Shown in pieces: positions 47,448 to 64,000 of a stretch of DNA of 64,000 nt. Made by a program: the position numbers and the translations under genes. The DNA lies in contig DAHUYB010000036.1 in assembly GCA_027315405.1 (NCBI GenBank), forward strand, positions 1 through 64,000. The letters are read 5' to 3'. Under the pieces are notes generated by a model that saw only the letters and a list, made by a program, of their open reading frames with translations, was not told the DNA's origin and ran no database searches. Source of the DNA: Gammaproteobacteria bacterium (GTDB lineage Bacteria > Pseudomonadota > Gammaproteobacteria > Natronospirales > REEB76). Numbering within the stretch: the first letter of the stretch is position 1; each line of letters opens with the position of its first letter.

Positions 47448-47921
47448 TTAGGTTACTTCCATCAGCACCACCACCTGCGCGGCGATACCTTCGCTTCGGC
47501 CGATGAAGCCGAGACGCTCGGTGGTGGTGGCTTTCACATTCACGCACTCCACTGGCAGGCCGAGATCGGCCGCCAGGTTCGCGCACATCGCGGGAATATG
47601 CGGTGCCAGCACCGGTACCTGGGCAACCAATGTGGCGTCCACATTAACCGGCCGCAGCCCCCGGGTGCGCACCTTCTCCATCACCTTGCGTAGTAACTGA
47701 CGGCTGTCGATGTCTTTGTACCGCGGATCACTGTCGGGGAAATGCCGGCCAATGTCACCAAGTCCCACGGCTCCCAGCAGGGCATCGCATACTGCGTGCA
47801 GCAATACATCGCCGTCGGAATGGGCGCGCATGCCCTGAGCATGCGGAATGTGCACACCGCCTAGAATGATCTCACGGCCGGGACCAAAGGCATGCACATC
47901 AAGACCTTGACCGATTCTCAT
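47448..47921 (-). CDS. ispF: 2-C-methyl-D-erythritol 2,4-cyclodiphosphate synthase
   Basis: Fifth enzyme of the MEP isoprenoid pathway. 157 residues. Zinc ligands are Asp8, His10 ([10 protein letters not shown]) and His42 ([11 protein letters not shown]); the substrate loop [10 protein letters not shown] and [20 protein letters not shown] are also present. Overlaps ispD by ATGA, the usual ispD-ispF pair. Confidence 0.97.
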   Translation of the reverse strand: MRIGQGLDVHAFGPGREIILGGVHIPHAQGMRAHSDGDVLLHAVCDALLGAVGLGDIGRHFPDSDPRYKDIDSRQLLRKVMEKVRTRGLRPVNVDATLVAQVPVLAPHIPAMCANLAADLGLPVECVNVKATTTERLGFIGRSEGIAAQVVVLMEVT

Positions 47922-48634
47922 GGCGACACACCTCTGGGTTGGTTCAGTACAGCTTCGGCCAGCGCCAGATCCTCGGGCCGGGTGATCTTGATATTGTCAC
48001 TGCGGCCCTCAACCACGCGCACCACATGCCCGGCGCTTTCCATGGCGGCGGCCTCATCCGTGGGCGCCTCCCCGCGTTTGAGTGCGGCATCCAACGCGCC
48101 CATGAGTAGCCCGTAACGGAACATCTGCGGCGTGAAGGCGCGCCAGAAATTCCGGCGGGCAGGCGCCCCGCTGATGCGGTGCTCCTGATCCACGCATTTC
48201 ACCGTATCCACCAACGGTGTCGCCAGTATGCCGCCCACCGGGTCCTGTCTCAATGTCTCGATAAGCCGCTCCAGATCGCTGGCATGCAGGCACGGGCGCA
48301 CCGCGTCATGCACCAAAACCCAGTCCTGCTCGCGTAATGCCTGCTGCAGGGAGTACAAGGCGTTCAACACTGAATTAACGCGCTGCACACCGCCCTTGGC
48401 GATGCGTACCGGCTTGCCCTGGGAGCGCAAAAGATAGTGCTGCCAATGAGAGTCCGTTTCCGCGATCGCCACGGTGATGCCGGCGATGCGCGGATCCGAC
48501 AGAAAAATATCCAGCACATACTCAATGACCGTGCGCCCCGCCAGCGGCAGATATTGCTTGGGAATGGCGCCGCCCATGCGCGTCCCGGTACCGGCAGCCG
48601 GAATCACCGCCCAGAATCGTACTGCCGATTGCAT
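47918..48634 (-). CDS. ispD: 2-C-methyl-D-erythritol 4-phosphate cytidylyltransferase
   Basis: Third enzyme of the MEP pathway, making CDP-methylerythritol. 238 residues. The nucleotide-binding signature [20 protein letters not shown] is at 12-31 with Lys26; [16 protein letters not shown] is the metal and CTP region. Located 4 bases after ftsB, as in E. coli ftsB-ispD-ispF. Confidence 0.97.
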   Translation of the reverse strand: MQSAVRFWAVIPAAGTGTRMGGAIPKQYLPLAGRTVIEYVLDIFLSDPRIAGITVAIAETDSHWQHYLLRSQGKPVRIAKGGVQRVNSVLNALYSLQQALREQDWVLVHDAVRPCLHASDLERLIETLRQDPVGGILATPLVDTVKCVDQEHRISGAPARRNFWRAFTPQMFRYGLLMGALDAALKRGEAPTDEAAAMESAGHVVRVVEGRSDNIKITRPEDLALAEAVLNQPRGVSP

Positions 48635-48638
48635 GGGT

Positions 48639-48965
<327 letters not shown>

Positions 48966-48967
48966 CT

Positions 48968-50281
<1,314 letters not shown>

Positions 50282-50303
50282 TTAATAAATATCATCAAAT
50301 ATT

Positions 50304-52840
<2,537 letters not shown>

Positions 52841-52899
52841 CTAACAGAATCAGAAGCTTGAATGAAGTGAATGATGCCAAGCAGGCAGTACCCGCCCCT

Positions 52900-54237
52900 T
52901 CAATGCAGAGCGGGATGCGATGACCAGTCAATGCGCAAACCCGGTTCATCTGCTCCGGCGGCAAAAGGCGCACAAACGAACAACCCCGCCACCCCCGCCA
53001 GTTGATCACCGTTGTAGAGCAGTGGCAGACGTTCACGCATCCAAGGCACTACCTTGAACTCCTGCAGCCACTTCTTGAGAGGCCGATGATGGGCCTGACT
53101 CGCGGGCTTACAGACTTCGCCCCCGGAACGAAAGCACACACTAAGACCCCCGGCGGGATAACCCGCCACACGCAGCCCTCCCTCCATGGTTGATACAAGG
53201 CGGAGTGTCCCCATGCCCACCCCTAAGGCTGTTTGTTCACCCTGCTTGAGCCTTAATTCGCCCTGTGGCACCGCAGGCAAGGGCAATAAGCCGTATAAAC
53301 GGCCGCGATAACGCCGCACTTCCGCGCCTTCCCAGGAAACACAGGGATTACGGTCGGCGCGGGCCGATAATAGCTCACTGATCATCTGTTCAAGCTTATG
53401 GGCTGGTGGTAATGGCAACTCCAGTCTTTCCAGCCAGTATCGCAGCAGGTTTTTTGCCCGCGCAGCCCCGAGTTTCTGCAAGGCAGCTACGGGCAACACT
53501 CGGCCTTGGTCCCCGACACAGTGTCTCCAATCTTCTTCCGCCACTGCGGCTAATAACCCCAGAGCCTCACCACAATGGCGTGCGCTGCGCGCTGCCGTTG
53601 CCGCCGCCGACGGCCAGCGCTGGCGAATTACAGGAATCACTGCATGGCGCAAATAATTGCGGTCAAAACGGGAATTGGCGTTACTGGGATCATCCAGCCA
53701 GGTGAGTTTTTGCGTTTCTGCCCAGGCCTGCAGCTCACTGCGCGAGAACCCGAGCAAGGGACGCGCCAGATGACCCGACTCGAAGGCGGCGATCACCGGC
53801 ATGGCGGCCAGCCCACGCAGTCCTGCGCCGCGTAATGCCTGCAACAGGAAGGTCTCCAGCTGGTCATCCTGATGATGGGCCAGCAGTAGCAGGTCGTCTT
53901 CCCCTATTAACGTCCGAAACACCTGGTAACGCTGCTCACGGGCAATGGCCTCAAGACTTTGCCCCTTTGCGGGGTTGACCCTGACACTTCGGCATTCAAG
54001 CGGCACCTGCAATGCCGCACACAGCTGCTCACAATGCCGCTGCCAGTCATCCGATTTAAAATGAAGATGATGATTCACATGCAGCGCCCGCAGCCGGGCT
54101 ACCAGCGCGGCCTCTTGCTGCACGAGCGCATGCAGCAACACCGTAGAATCCAGTCCGCCGCTGAAACCCACCCAATAGCAACGCGCGGCCGGAAGGCCGC
54201 GCAGCACCATTGTCAGTTTGACAGGATCGAAGCTCAC
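52900..54237 (-). CDS. tilS: tRNA(Ile)-lysidine synthetase
   Basis: Modifies C34 of tRNA-Ile2 to lysidine so it reads AUA. About 445 residues. PP-loop ATPase motif VGFSGGLDSTVLL near the N-terminus, family segment ALHVNHHLHFKSDDW, LLLAHHQDDQLETFLLQALR, and a C-terminal domain with KKWLQEFKVVPWMRERLPL. Upstream residues overlap accA and are not real. GTG 54237 gives about 22 residues before the PP loop; ATG 54210 is an equally open choice. Confidence 0.94.
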   Translation of the reverse strand: MSFDPVKLTMVLRGLPAARCYWVGFSGGLDSTVLLHALVQQEAALVARLRALHVNHHLHFKSDDWQRHCEQLCAALQVPLECRSVRVNPAKGQSLEAIAREQRYQVFRTLIGEDDLLLLAHHQDDQLETFLLQALRGAGLRGLAAMPVIAAFESGHLARPLLGFSRSELQAWAETQKLTWLDDPSNANSRFDRNYLRHAVIPVIRQRWPSAAATAARSARHCGEALGLLAAVAEEDWRHCVGDQGRVLPVAALQKLGAARAKNLLRYWLERLELPLPPAHKLEQMISELLSARADRNPCVSWEGAEVRRYRGRLYGLLPLPAVPQGELRLKQGEQTALGVGMGTLRLVSTMEGGLRVAGYPAGGLSVCFRSGGEVCKPASQAHHRPLKKWLQEFKVVPWMRERLPLLYNGDQLAGVAGLFVCAPFAAGADEPGLRIDWSSHPALH

Positions 54238-54259
54238 GAGCGATGGATGGAGACGATGC

Positions 54260-55216
54260 TCACTCCTTGAAACTCCCGAATGACATGAAACGCTTGTAGC
54301 GTGCTTCCAGCACTTCATCCATGGAGACATGTTCGAGACGGCTGAGGGTATCGCCAAGAGTGTTCTTGATTGTGGCCGCCATGGCATCCGCGTTGCGGTG
54401 CGCGCCACCCAGGGGTTCCTTCAGCACCGTATCAATGAGTCCCAGGCTCTTCAGGCGTTCGGCGGTAATACCCATGGCTTCCGCTGCCTCGCTGGCCTTG
54501 TCCGCGCTCTTCCACAGGATGGAAGCGCAGCCCTCCGGAGAAATCACCGAATAAATGCTGTACTGCAACATGATAACGCGGTCGCCCACGCCGATGGCCA
54601 GGGCGCCGCCGGAGCCGCCTTCACCGATAATGGTGCAGATAATCGGCACCCGCAACGTGGACATCTCGAACAGGTTGCGGGCTATGGCCTCGCTTTGGCC
54701 ACGCTCCTCCGCACCCACACCCGGGTAGGCTCCGGGCGTATCAATCAGGGTCATGAGCGGCAATCGAAACCGCTCCGCCAGCTTCATGATACGCAACGCC
54801 TTGCGATAACCCTCGGGGCGCGGCATACCGAAATTACGGCGGACTTTTTCCTTGGTATCACGACCCTTCTGTTCGCCGATGATGGCCACGGGGCGTCCGT
54901 CCAGCCGGGCCACGCCGGCGACCATGGCAGGATCGTCTCCGAAAGCCCGGTCACCGTGCAATTCCTCGAAATCGGTGAAGATTCTCTGAATGTAATCCAG
55001 CGCATAGGGACGCAGCGGATGGCGCGCCAACTGCGCCACCTGCCAAGGGCTCAGACTGGAGAAAATGGTTTCCGTGAGGGTCCGGCTCTTCGCCTGCAAG
55101 CGTTCGATTTCGTCGGTGATGCTGACGGCGGATTCGTCGCCGACGAAGCGCAGTTCCTCGATTTTCGCTTCGAGTTCGGCGATGGGTTGTTCAAATTCGA
55201 GGAAATTGAGATTCAT
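54260..55216 (-). CDS. accA: Acetyl-CoA carboxylase carboxyltransferase subunit alpha
   Basis: Alpha subunit of the carboxyltransferase that makes malonyl-CoA, the first step of fatty-acid synthesis. 318 residues. Typical N-terminus [19 protein letters not shown] and carboxyltransferase core [60 protein letters not shown] and [19 protein letters not shown]. Between dnaE and tilS, as in E. coli. Confidence 0.98.
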   Translation of the reverse strand: MNLNFLEFEQPIAELEAKIEELRFVGDESAVSITDEIERLQAKSRTLTETIFSSLSPWQVAQLARHPLRPYALDYIQRIFTDFEELHGDRAFGDDPAMVAGVARLDGRPVAIIGEQKGRDTKEKVRRNFGMPRPEGYRKALRIMKLAERFRLPLMTLIDTPGAYPGVGAEERGQSEAIARNLFEMSTLRVPIICTIIGEGGSGGALAIGVGDRVIMLQYSIYSVISPEGCASILWKSADKASEAAEAMGITAERLKSLGLIDTVLKEPLGGAHRNADAMAATIKNTLGDTLSRLEHVSMDEVLEARYKRFMSFGSFKE

Positions 55217-55276
55217 TTTTCAGCGGGCCTGTGGGATGATAAACGTTACCGGCTGAGGCCCTGGGGCACAAGCCCC

Positions 55277-58810
<3,534 letters not shown>

Positions 58811-58812
58811 GC

Positions 58813-59409
58813 TCAGACAATTTTCTCTTTACAGCGCTGCACCGGCGCAAACGAACGCCGATGGATGGCACAGGCGCCATATGTCGTAAGGGCTGCCAGA
58901 TGCATGGGAGTGGGGTAACCCTTGTGGATGCCGAAACCGTACGCGGGAAATTCTGCGTCAAAACGTCGCATGGCCGCATCCCGTTCCACCTTGGCGAGAA
59001 TCGAAGCGGCACTGATGACGGGAATCAGGTTATCACCCTTCACGATGGCTTCCATCGGGCAAGACAAGGCCGGGCAACGGTCGCCGTCCACCAGCACTTT
59101 TATCGGTGCCACAGCCAGCGCCAGCACCGCACGCTGCATGGCCAGCAACGTTGCCTGTAGGATATTCAGACGATCGATTTCAAGGTGGTCAGCCCAGCCC
59201 ACCGCCCACGCCAGTGCACGCCCGCGGATTTCTACAGCCAGTTTTTCCCGTTGGCGCGGGGCCAGCAGCTTGGAATCTTTGAGCCCTGAAATCGGCCTGG
59301 AGGGCGCCAGGATAACCGCGGCGGCGGCCACCGGGCCGGCCAGCGGGCCACGCCCGGCCTCATCCACACCGGCGATAATGACGCTTCGCGCTTCCCCAGA
59401 CAGGATCAT
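58813..59409 (-). CDS. rnhB: Ribonuclease HII
   Basis: Removes ribonucleotides from DNA and RNA primers. 198 residues. Catalytic motif [16 protein letters not shown] with the Asp-Glu pair, LKDSKLL nearby, LVDGDRCP with another catalytic Asp, and [14 protein letters not shown]. Between lpxB and dnaE, the standard order. Confidence 0.97.
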   Translation of the reverse strand: MILSGEARSVIIAGVDEAGRGPLAGPVAAAAVILAPSRPISGLKDSKLLAPRQREKLAVEIRGRALAWAVGWADHLEIDRLNILQATLLAMQRAVLALAVAPIKVLVDGDRCPALSCPMEAIVKGDNLIPVISAASILAKVERDAAMRRFDAEFPAYGFGIHKGYPTPMHLAALTTYGACAIHRRSFAPVQRCKEKIV

Positions 59410-59444
59410 ATATAAAGCGGCTCCTGGATTTATGCATGGTCATT

Positions 59445-60605
59445 CTAACCTGCTACCGTTGGATGTTTGGATAGCAACTCCAGCACCGCCTCCGCAGCGC
59501 GTTCATCCGCCCGACAACACAGATTGCTACTGAGTGTGGCAAAAGTTTCAAGTTGCGCTGTCCGAGCGGCTTGGTCCTGCAGCAAACCCAGTACTGCTGT
59601 CCCCATATCGAAAGGCAGCGCACGATACTGGAGGAATTCCGGCACTATTTCACGATTCGCAAGCAGATTGGGCAGCGCCACATGCTTGATTCGCAACAAA
59701 CCCAGCCCCCTGACCAGTGCGTAACTGCTAGCGGCAATACGGTAGGCCACTACCATAGGGCAGCGCCACAGCATGGCTTCCAGGGTGGCGGTGCCGGATG
59801 CGATGAGTGCCACATCCACCGCCCCCATAACCTCGCGAGCATGCCCTTCCACCACGATGACTGGCAGATCAGGTTTGAGCATGCGGACCTGATTCTTGAT
59901 TAGCTTGCTTAAGGCCGGGGTGGTCGCCGGGATTACAAACTTCAGTTCCGGCGCTGCCGCCATCAGCCACTGAGCGGTCTCCAGAAATACCGGCCCGAGG
60001 CGCTCCACTTCGGTACGGCGGCTGCCGGGCAGCAACGCCACCAGCTGACCGTCGGGCGGCAGATGCAAGGTTTTACGCAGTGCCGCTCGGTCCAGAATTT
60101 GCGGAACTTGATCCGCCAGTGGATGGCCGACGAATTTTGCTGGAAACCCGTGTTTTGCATACAACGATGTTTCGAAAGGCAGCAAGGTCAGTACCAGATC
60201 CGCAGCTTTGCCGAGCTTGAATACCCGCCGTGGACGCCATGCCCAAATTGATGGGCTGACATAATGAACTGTACGTATTCCTGCCCGGTGCAACTTCGCC
60301 TCCAGGCTTACATTGAAGTCCGGCGCATCTATACCGATGAAGATATCCGGACGCTGCTGGAGAAAGTACCGGCGCAAACGGCGTCGCAAGCGCAGCAACC
60401 GAGGCAGATGCACCAACACCTCGGTGATTCCCATTACCGCCAGGTCCTCAACGTAAGCCAGCGGTTTGCAGCCAGTCGCGATCATCGCCGGCCCGGCCAC
60501 ACCCTCGAATTGCACATCAGGCACGCGCTCCCGGATGGCACGCATCAATCCGGCGCCAAGATTGTCGCCCGAGCTTTCCCCCGCAATAATGCCGATTCGC
60601 AGCAT
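59445..60605 (-). CDS. lpxB: Lipid-A-disaccharide synthase
   Basis: GT-B glycosyltransferase joining lipid X to UDP-diacylglucosamine, forming the lipid A disaccharide. 386 residues. GEXSGD-type start IIAGESSGDNLGAGLMRAIR, VSPSIWAWRPRRVFKL, LPGSRRTEVERLGP and SGTATLEAMLWRCPMVVAYR. Follows lpxA, as in E. coli. Confidence 0.97.
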   Translation of the reverse strand: MLRIGIIAGESSGDNLGAGLMRAIRERVPDVQFEGVAGPAMIATGCKPLAYVEDLAVMGITEVLVHLPRLLRLRRRLRRYFLQQRPDIFIGIDAPDFNVSLEAKLHRAGIRTVHYVSPSIWAWRPRRVFKLGKAADLVLTLLPFETSLYAKHGFPAKFVGHPLADQVPQILDRAALRKTLHLPPDGQLVALLPGSRRTEVERLGPVFLETAQWLMAAAPELKFVIPATTPALSKLIKNQVRMLKPDLPVIVVEGHAREVMGAVDVALIASGTATLEAMLWRCPMVVAYRIAASSYALVRGLGLLRIKHVALPNLLANREIVPEFLQYRALPFDMGTAVLGLLQDQAARTAQLETFATLSSNLCCRADERAAEAVLELLSKHPTVAG

Positions 60606-60641
60606 AGGTGATCGTGCCGTGTGAGGAGCCGCCGTGCAGAA

Positions 60642-61412
60642 TCAGCGCGTGATGCTGCGCTCGCTGGTTTCCAGAAATTTCAGCATGCGCGCTACTTCCG
60701 GTTGCTTGGCGGCAGGTTCGCGCAGCCTCTCTAGTGCCTCTTCGAAGCGCAGCTCCGAACGGTACAGTATGCGATATGCGTTTTTGATGTTGCGGATTTG
60801 CTCCGCGGTAAATCTCCGCCGTTGCAGGCCTTCACTGTTGATGCCACGTGGCTCTACGGGTGTACCTGAGACCATTACATAAGGAGGGATATCGCGGGTG
60901 ATATCCACATTCATGCCGGTGAAACTGTGAGCACCGATGCGGCAGAATTGATGTACCTTGGTGAACCCCCCGAGTATCGCCCAGTCTTCAATGGTGACAT
61001 GCCCGGCCAGGGTCGTGTTATTCGCCAAAATCACGTTGTCGCCCAGCAAACAATCGTGGGCAATATGCACATAAGCCATGATCCAGTTATCGCTGCCAAC
61101 AATGGTGCGGCCCTTGTCCTGGGCTGTACCCCGGTTGACAGTGACAAACTCGAAAAAAGTATTGCGCTCACCTATTACGAGCCAGGTGGGCTCGCCCCCA
61201 TACTTCTTATCCTGGGGTATGCCGCCGATGGAAGCGAACTGGAAGATGCGGTTATCGCGGCCAATGCGGGTGGGACCTTGTATCACCACATGGGGTCCAA
61301 CCCAGGTGCCGGCGCCGATTTCCACCTGTGAACCGATGACCGTGAACGGGCCGATCGTCACGTCTGTTGCCAGACGAGCGGCTGGATCTATGACCGCACG
61401 CGGATCAATCAA
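60642..61412 (-). CDS. lpxA: UDP-N-acetylglucosamine acyltransferase LpxA
   Basis: First acyltransferase of lipid A synthesis. 256 residues of left-handed beta-helix hexapeptide repeats ([32 protein letters not shown]), with the catalytic His119 in [12 protein letters not shown], and a C-terminal helical part. Start codon TTG overlaps the fabZ stop (TTGA); no ATG start gives a complete N-terminus. Confidence 0.96.
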   Translation of the reverse strand: MIDPRAVIDPAARLATDVTIGPFTVIGSQVEIGAGTWVGPHVVIQGPTRIGRDNRIFQFASIGGIPQDKKYGGEPTWLVIGERNTFFEFVTVNRGTAQDKGRTIVGSDNWIMAYVHIAHDCLLGDNVILANNTTLAGHVTIEDWAILGGFTKVHQFCRIGAHSFTGMNVDITRDIPPYVMVSGTPVEPRGINSEGLQRRRFTAEQIRNIKNAYRILYRSELRFEEALERLREPAAKQPEVARMLKFLETSERSITR

Positions 61413-61867
61413 ATTTCAAACTCCCGTGCCGTACACATGAGCTCGGCTTCCGTGACCATTTGACCATCCACTTCAGCCCGAGCTTTATATTTCCAAACGC
61501 CGCGTTTGTTCCATAGATGTTCCACTTTGAGTATTAGTTGATCTCCGGGTTCCACCGGTTTCTTGAAGCGTGCGTTGTCGATGCCAACAAAATAGTAAAG
61601 TGTCTTCTGATCTGGCGCATGACCGAGGGTTGCAAATGTCAGCAGACCGGTGGCTTGGGCCAACGCCTCGAGGATCAGTACGCCCGGCATGACCGGCCGC
61701 CGAGGGAAATGTCCGGGGAAAAATGGCTCATTGATCGTGACGTTCTTGACAGCGGTCAACGACCTGCCCAGTTTGCACTCCAGCACACGGTCGACCAGCA
61801 GGAATGGATAACGATGGGGCAGTTGCTTCATGATAGCGTGGATATCGAGAAACGGCTCCCTAGACAT
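61409..61867 (-). CDS. fabZ: 3-hydroxyacyl-ACP dehydratase FabZ
   Basis: Dehydrates 3-hydroxyacyl-ACP in fatty-acid elongation; competes with LpxA for 3-hydroxymyristoyl-ACP. 152 residues. Active-site His53 in [14 protein letters not shown] and Glu67 in LILEALAQ; opening [13 protein letters not shown]. Coupled to lpxA and 6 bases after lpxD. Confidence 0.98.
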   Translation of the reverse strand: MSREPFLDIHAIMKQLPHRYPFLLVDRVLECKLGRSLTAVKNVTINEPFFPGHFPRRPVMPGVLILEALAQATGLLTFATLGHAPDQKTLYYFVGIDNARFKKPVEPGDQLILKVEHLWNKRGVWKYKARAEVDGQMVTEAELMCTAREFEI

Positions 61868-61873
61868 AGTCGT

Positions 61874-62896
61874 TCAGTCCTTCAATTTTTTTTCAATGGT
61901 TATAAGCCGGCGTACGAATTCGTCGAGCTGGCGGAAGCGGGCACTGTTTTTTCGCCACTGCGCCCCGGTGTCCATGGGTAAACTCCCCGAATACACGCCG
62001 GGCTCGTGGATGGAATGGGACACTATCGTCATTGCGGTGATGGTAACATCGTCACAGATTTCGATATGCCCAGCAACGCCAGCGCCGCCACCAATCATGC
62101 AGCGGCGGCCGATGTGGGCGCTGCCAGATATTCCTACACAACCAGCGATGGCGGTGTGCTCGCCGATATGGGCGTTATGCCCCACCTGTATCTGATTATC
62201 GAGCTTGACGCCATTATCTATCACCGTATCCTCCAGAGCACCGCGGTCGATAGTGGTATTGGCGCCGATCTCCACATCATCACCGATCACCACCGACCCC
62301 AGTTGAGGGACTTTAACCCACGTATCGCCATCGCGTGCAATGCCGAAGCCGTCAGCACCTAAGACGGCTCCTGGATGAATCAGGGCGCGTTTGCCGACCC
62401 GGACATCGTGACAAAGGGTAACATTAGCCACCAGTCGGCTGTCTTCCCCGACACTGGCACCGGCTTGGATTACGCAATTGGGACCGATGCAAGCACCGCG
62501 TGCAATCACCACGCCTTTTTCCAGCACCACGCCTGGTGCAATCCAAGCCTCGGCAGAAACACGCGCATCGGGGTGAATCTTAGCACCCGCATCAACGCCT
62601 TTTTGCGGTGCCAAGGCTGCCGTTAGCAGTGTCGCCACGCGCGCATACAGCAGATACGGGTTGTCTGAAACCAGCGCCGGGACTGGGCAAATATCTGCAT
62701 CAGCCGGCGTCAGGATCACCGCGGCGGCGCGGGTTTCAGCCAGATAGCGGCGGTACCGGTTATTGGAAAGGAAAGTGATGGCACCGGGACCGGCATGCTG
62801 TATCGTCGCAACAGACCGGATCAGCGTGTCGCCATTACCGCGTAACAATCCTCCGCAGCGATTCGCTAGTTCTGTGAGCGTGTATTCCACTGGCAA
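61874..62896 (-). CDS. lpxD: UDP-3-O-acyl-glucosamine N-acyltransferase LpxD
   Basis: Third step of lipid A synthesis. 340 residues: N-terminal UDP-binding domain, then a hexapeptide-repeat beta-helix (SAEAWIAPGVVLEKGVVIAR) with the catalytic His240 in NQIQVGHNAHIGEHTAIAG, and a C-terminal helix. Start codon is TTG 62896, or GTG 62890; neither has a good ribosome-binding site. Confidence 0.95.
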   Translation of the reverse strand: MPVEYTLTELANRCGGLLRGNGDTLIRSVATIQHAGPGAITFLSNNRYRRYLAETRAAAVILTPADADICPVPALVSDNPYLLYARVATLLTAALAPQKGVDAGAKIHPDARVSAEAWIAPGVVLEKGVVIARGACIGPNCVIQAGASVGEDSRLVANVTLCHDVRVGKRALIHPGAVLGADGFGIARDGDTWVKVPQLGSVVIGDDVEIGANTTIDRGALEDTVIDNGVKLDNQIQVGHNAHIGEHTAIAGCVGISGSAHIGRRCMIGGGAGVAGHIEICDDVTITAMTIVSHSIHEPGVYSGSLPMDTGAQWRKNSARFRQLDEFVRRLITIEKKLKD

Positions 62897-62909
62897 ACGC
62901 CGTCATTCA

Positions 62910-63464
62910 TCAGTGACCGGCACCCGGAGGGTTATTGGTCTGTAATTTGAAATCCTTCTTCATCTGGATCAAAACCTGATCAGTCACATCGACGGTGTTA
63001 TCCGCATAATAGGTAACACCCTTATCGATGATGAGGTTGTAATTCTGAGCTTTGGCGAATTTTTGCGCGGCCTCGTCGATTGCCGCTTGCAGTTCACTCA
63101 ATTCCTGATTGCGCTGTGAATTGACATCTGCTTGGAAATCATCCTGCTTACTTCTAAAGTCCTGCTGCAAGCTGTCCAATTTGTTTTCCAGGCTCTGCAG
63201 CTGGCTGGCGCTCATAACCGCACCATTCCGATTGATCTGATCCTGGAGATCTTTGATCTTGTTCTGCTGAGCCACCAACTCCTTGCCGCGGCTGCCAAAT
63301 TTCTGTTCCATCACTTTGGTTGCCGCTTGAGCCTGAGGTGATTTCTGCAGAAGTGTTGCCCTATCCACCACACCGATTTTAAGCGCAGCCGCAGAAACAT
63401 TGCCCACATATATCAGACCTGTTAACACAACCAGCAGCATCAATAATTTAATTGCAATTTTCAT
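62910..63464 (-). CDS. skp: Periplasmic chaperone Skp/OmpH
   Basis: 184 residues with a signal peptide (cleavage near VSAAALK, residue 26) and the Skp fold: KIGVVDRATLLQKSP, long coiled-coil arms (EQKFGSRGKELVAQQNKIKD and QRNQELSELQAAIDEAAQKF) and a C-terminal strand NLIIDKGVTYYADNTVDVT. Holds outer-membrane proteins soluble for BamA. A GGAGAG precedes the ATG. 18 bases after bamA. Confidence 0.94.
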   Translation of the reverse strand: MKIAIKLLMLLVVLTGLIYVGNVSAAALKIGVVDRATLLQKSPQAQAATKVMEQKFGSRGKELVAQQNKIKDLQDQINRNGAVMSASQLQSLENKLDSLQQDFRSKQDDFQADVNSQRNQELSELQAAIDEAAQKFAKAQNYNLIIDKGVTYYADNTVDVTDQVLIQMKKDFKLQTNNPPGAGH

Positions 63465-63482
63465 ATATACTCTCCGGAATAA

Positions 63483-64000
63483 TCAAAAATAAGTGCCTAA
63501 GGTGAATTGGAATCGTTCGGTCTGATCCCCCGGCTTTGGATTCAGTGGCAAAGCATAGCTGAATTTCATGGCGCCGAGGGGTGTAAGAAAGGTGGCCGCC
63601 ACGCCGGTCGAGACCCGCAAACTACTCCAGCGAAAATCCCCTGGATCCGTGAATGCGTTGCCCACATCTACGAACAAGGCCCAGCGGTTAGAACCGACGC
63701 CCGAGCCACTTTTTTTGCCAAAACTCGGCAGGATCAGTTCATTCTGCATATAAACCTGGGCCCGGCCACCAAACGGATAACCTATGGAATCCCGTGGTCC
63801 CAGGGTACCGATCACCCAGCCGCGCACCGTATCCGGACCGCCATCGAACCAATTCTTATACGGCGGGTAGGTCGCGGTTTTACCATAGGGAGCACCATAA
63901 TCCATTTCACCATTGATGCCATATATAAACCCTTTGAATAATGGGATGAATGCCAATTGATTGTAACTCAGGATGTAATACTGCTGATCGGAGCCAGGCA
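63483..64000 (-). CDS. bamA: Outer-membrane assembly factor BamA, C-terminal part (cut by window edge)
   Basis: The frame is open from the stop at 63483 to the right edge; only about 172 residues of the C-terminal beta-barrel are seen. Family marks: VRGWVIGTLGPRD (the VRGF/Y-type motif of strand/L6 in Omp85 proteins), SNRWALFVDVGNAF and the last-strand signal ending FQFTLGTYF with the terminal Phe. The N-terminal POTRA domains lie beyond the window. Identity is supported by the bamA-skp-lpxD order. Confidence 0.93.
   Translation of the reverse strand, partial: PGSDQQYYILSYNQLAFIPLFKGFIYGINGEMDYGAPYGKTATYPPYKNWFDGGPDTVRGWVIGTLGPRDSIGYPFGGRAQVYMQNELILPSFGKKSGSGVGSNRWALFVDVGNAFTDPGDFRWSSLRVSTGVAATFLTPLGAMKFSYALPLNPKPGDQTERFQFTLGTYF

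Overview
The window is ordinary chromosomal housekeeping DNA from a gammaproteobacterium. The evidence is gene order. It holds the lipid A and envelope superoperon (bamA, ompH, lpxD, fabZ, lpxA, lpxB, rnhB, dnaE, accA, tilS, pyrG, kdsA, eno, ftsB, ispD, ispF, truD), the surE-pcm-nlpD-rpoS block, recJ-prfB-lysS, and the rpoE-rseA-rseB-lepA-lepB-rnc-era-recO-pdxJ-acpS block. A GacS/BarA-type hybrid kinase and CsiV also fit that class. I cannot name the genus. Coding density is very high, many adjacent genes overlap by 4 bases (ATGA, GTGA or TTGA), and only one stretch above 300 bases lacks a gene (10610-10945). I saw no rRNA, tRNA, CRISPR array, insertion sequence, prophage or riboswitch.

Layout, left to right. 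1-7.4 kb: aguB, mfd, a membrane TolB-like/TPR protein and csiV. 7.4-10.6 kb: nagZ, rlmD and a PolB-type exonuclease on the minus strand. 10.9-13.7 kb: the hybrid kinase on the plus strand. 13.7-23.3 kb: a minus-strand run from rpoE and its anti-sigma genes through lepA, lepB, rnc, era, recO, pdxJ and acpS. rpoE has a candidate sigma-E promoter almost touching its start codon. 23.4-25.1 kb: nadB. 25.1-29.4 kb: a complete succinate dehydrogenase operon with assembly factors at both ends (a 57-aa DUF1674/SdhAF4-like gene, sdhCDAB, sdhE, ygfX), with the Fe-S repair protein YgfZ divergent from it. 30.6-36.8 kb: an RsmB-like methyltransferase, a channel-like membrane protein, lysS, prfB (with its programmed frameshift) and recJ. 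36.8-41.5 kb: a COG4255 protein, an Mth938-domain protein, rpoS, nlpD, pcm and surE.

41.5-46.4 kb is the accessory patch. SmrA and a DUF3096 peptide lie on the plus strand. On the minus strand are a truncated and an intact copy of the TolB-like/TPR family, and an enoyl-CoA hydratase-like gene. Together these separate truD from surE. 46.4-64 kb is the envelope/isoprenoid/replication superoperon, ending in bamA, which runs off the right edge.

No clearly new system was found. The most distinctive items are: the TolB-like/TPR family at two housekeeping loci, with a truncated copy joined at a palindrome; a two-helix potassium-channel-like protein lacking the canonical filter; the short-leader sigma-E promoter of rpoE; the loss of rseC and mucD from the sigma-E block; and the small SdhAF4-like gene heading the sdh operon.
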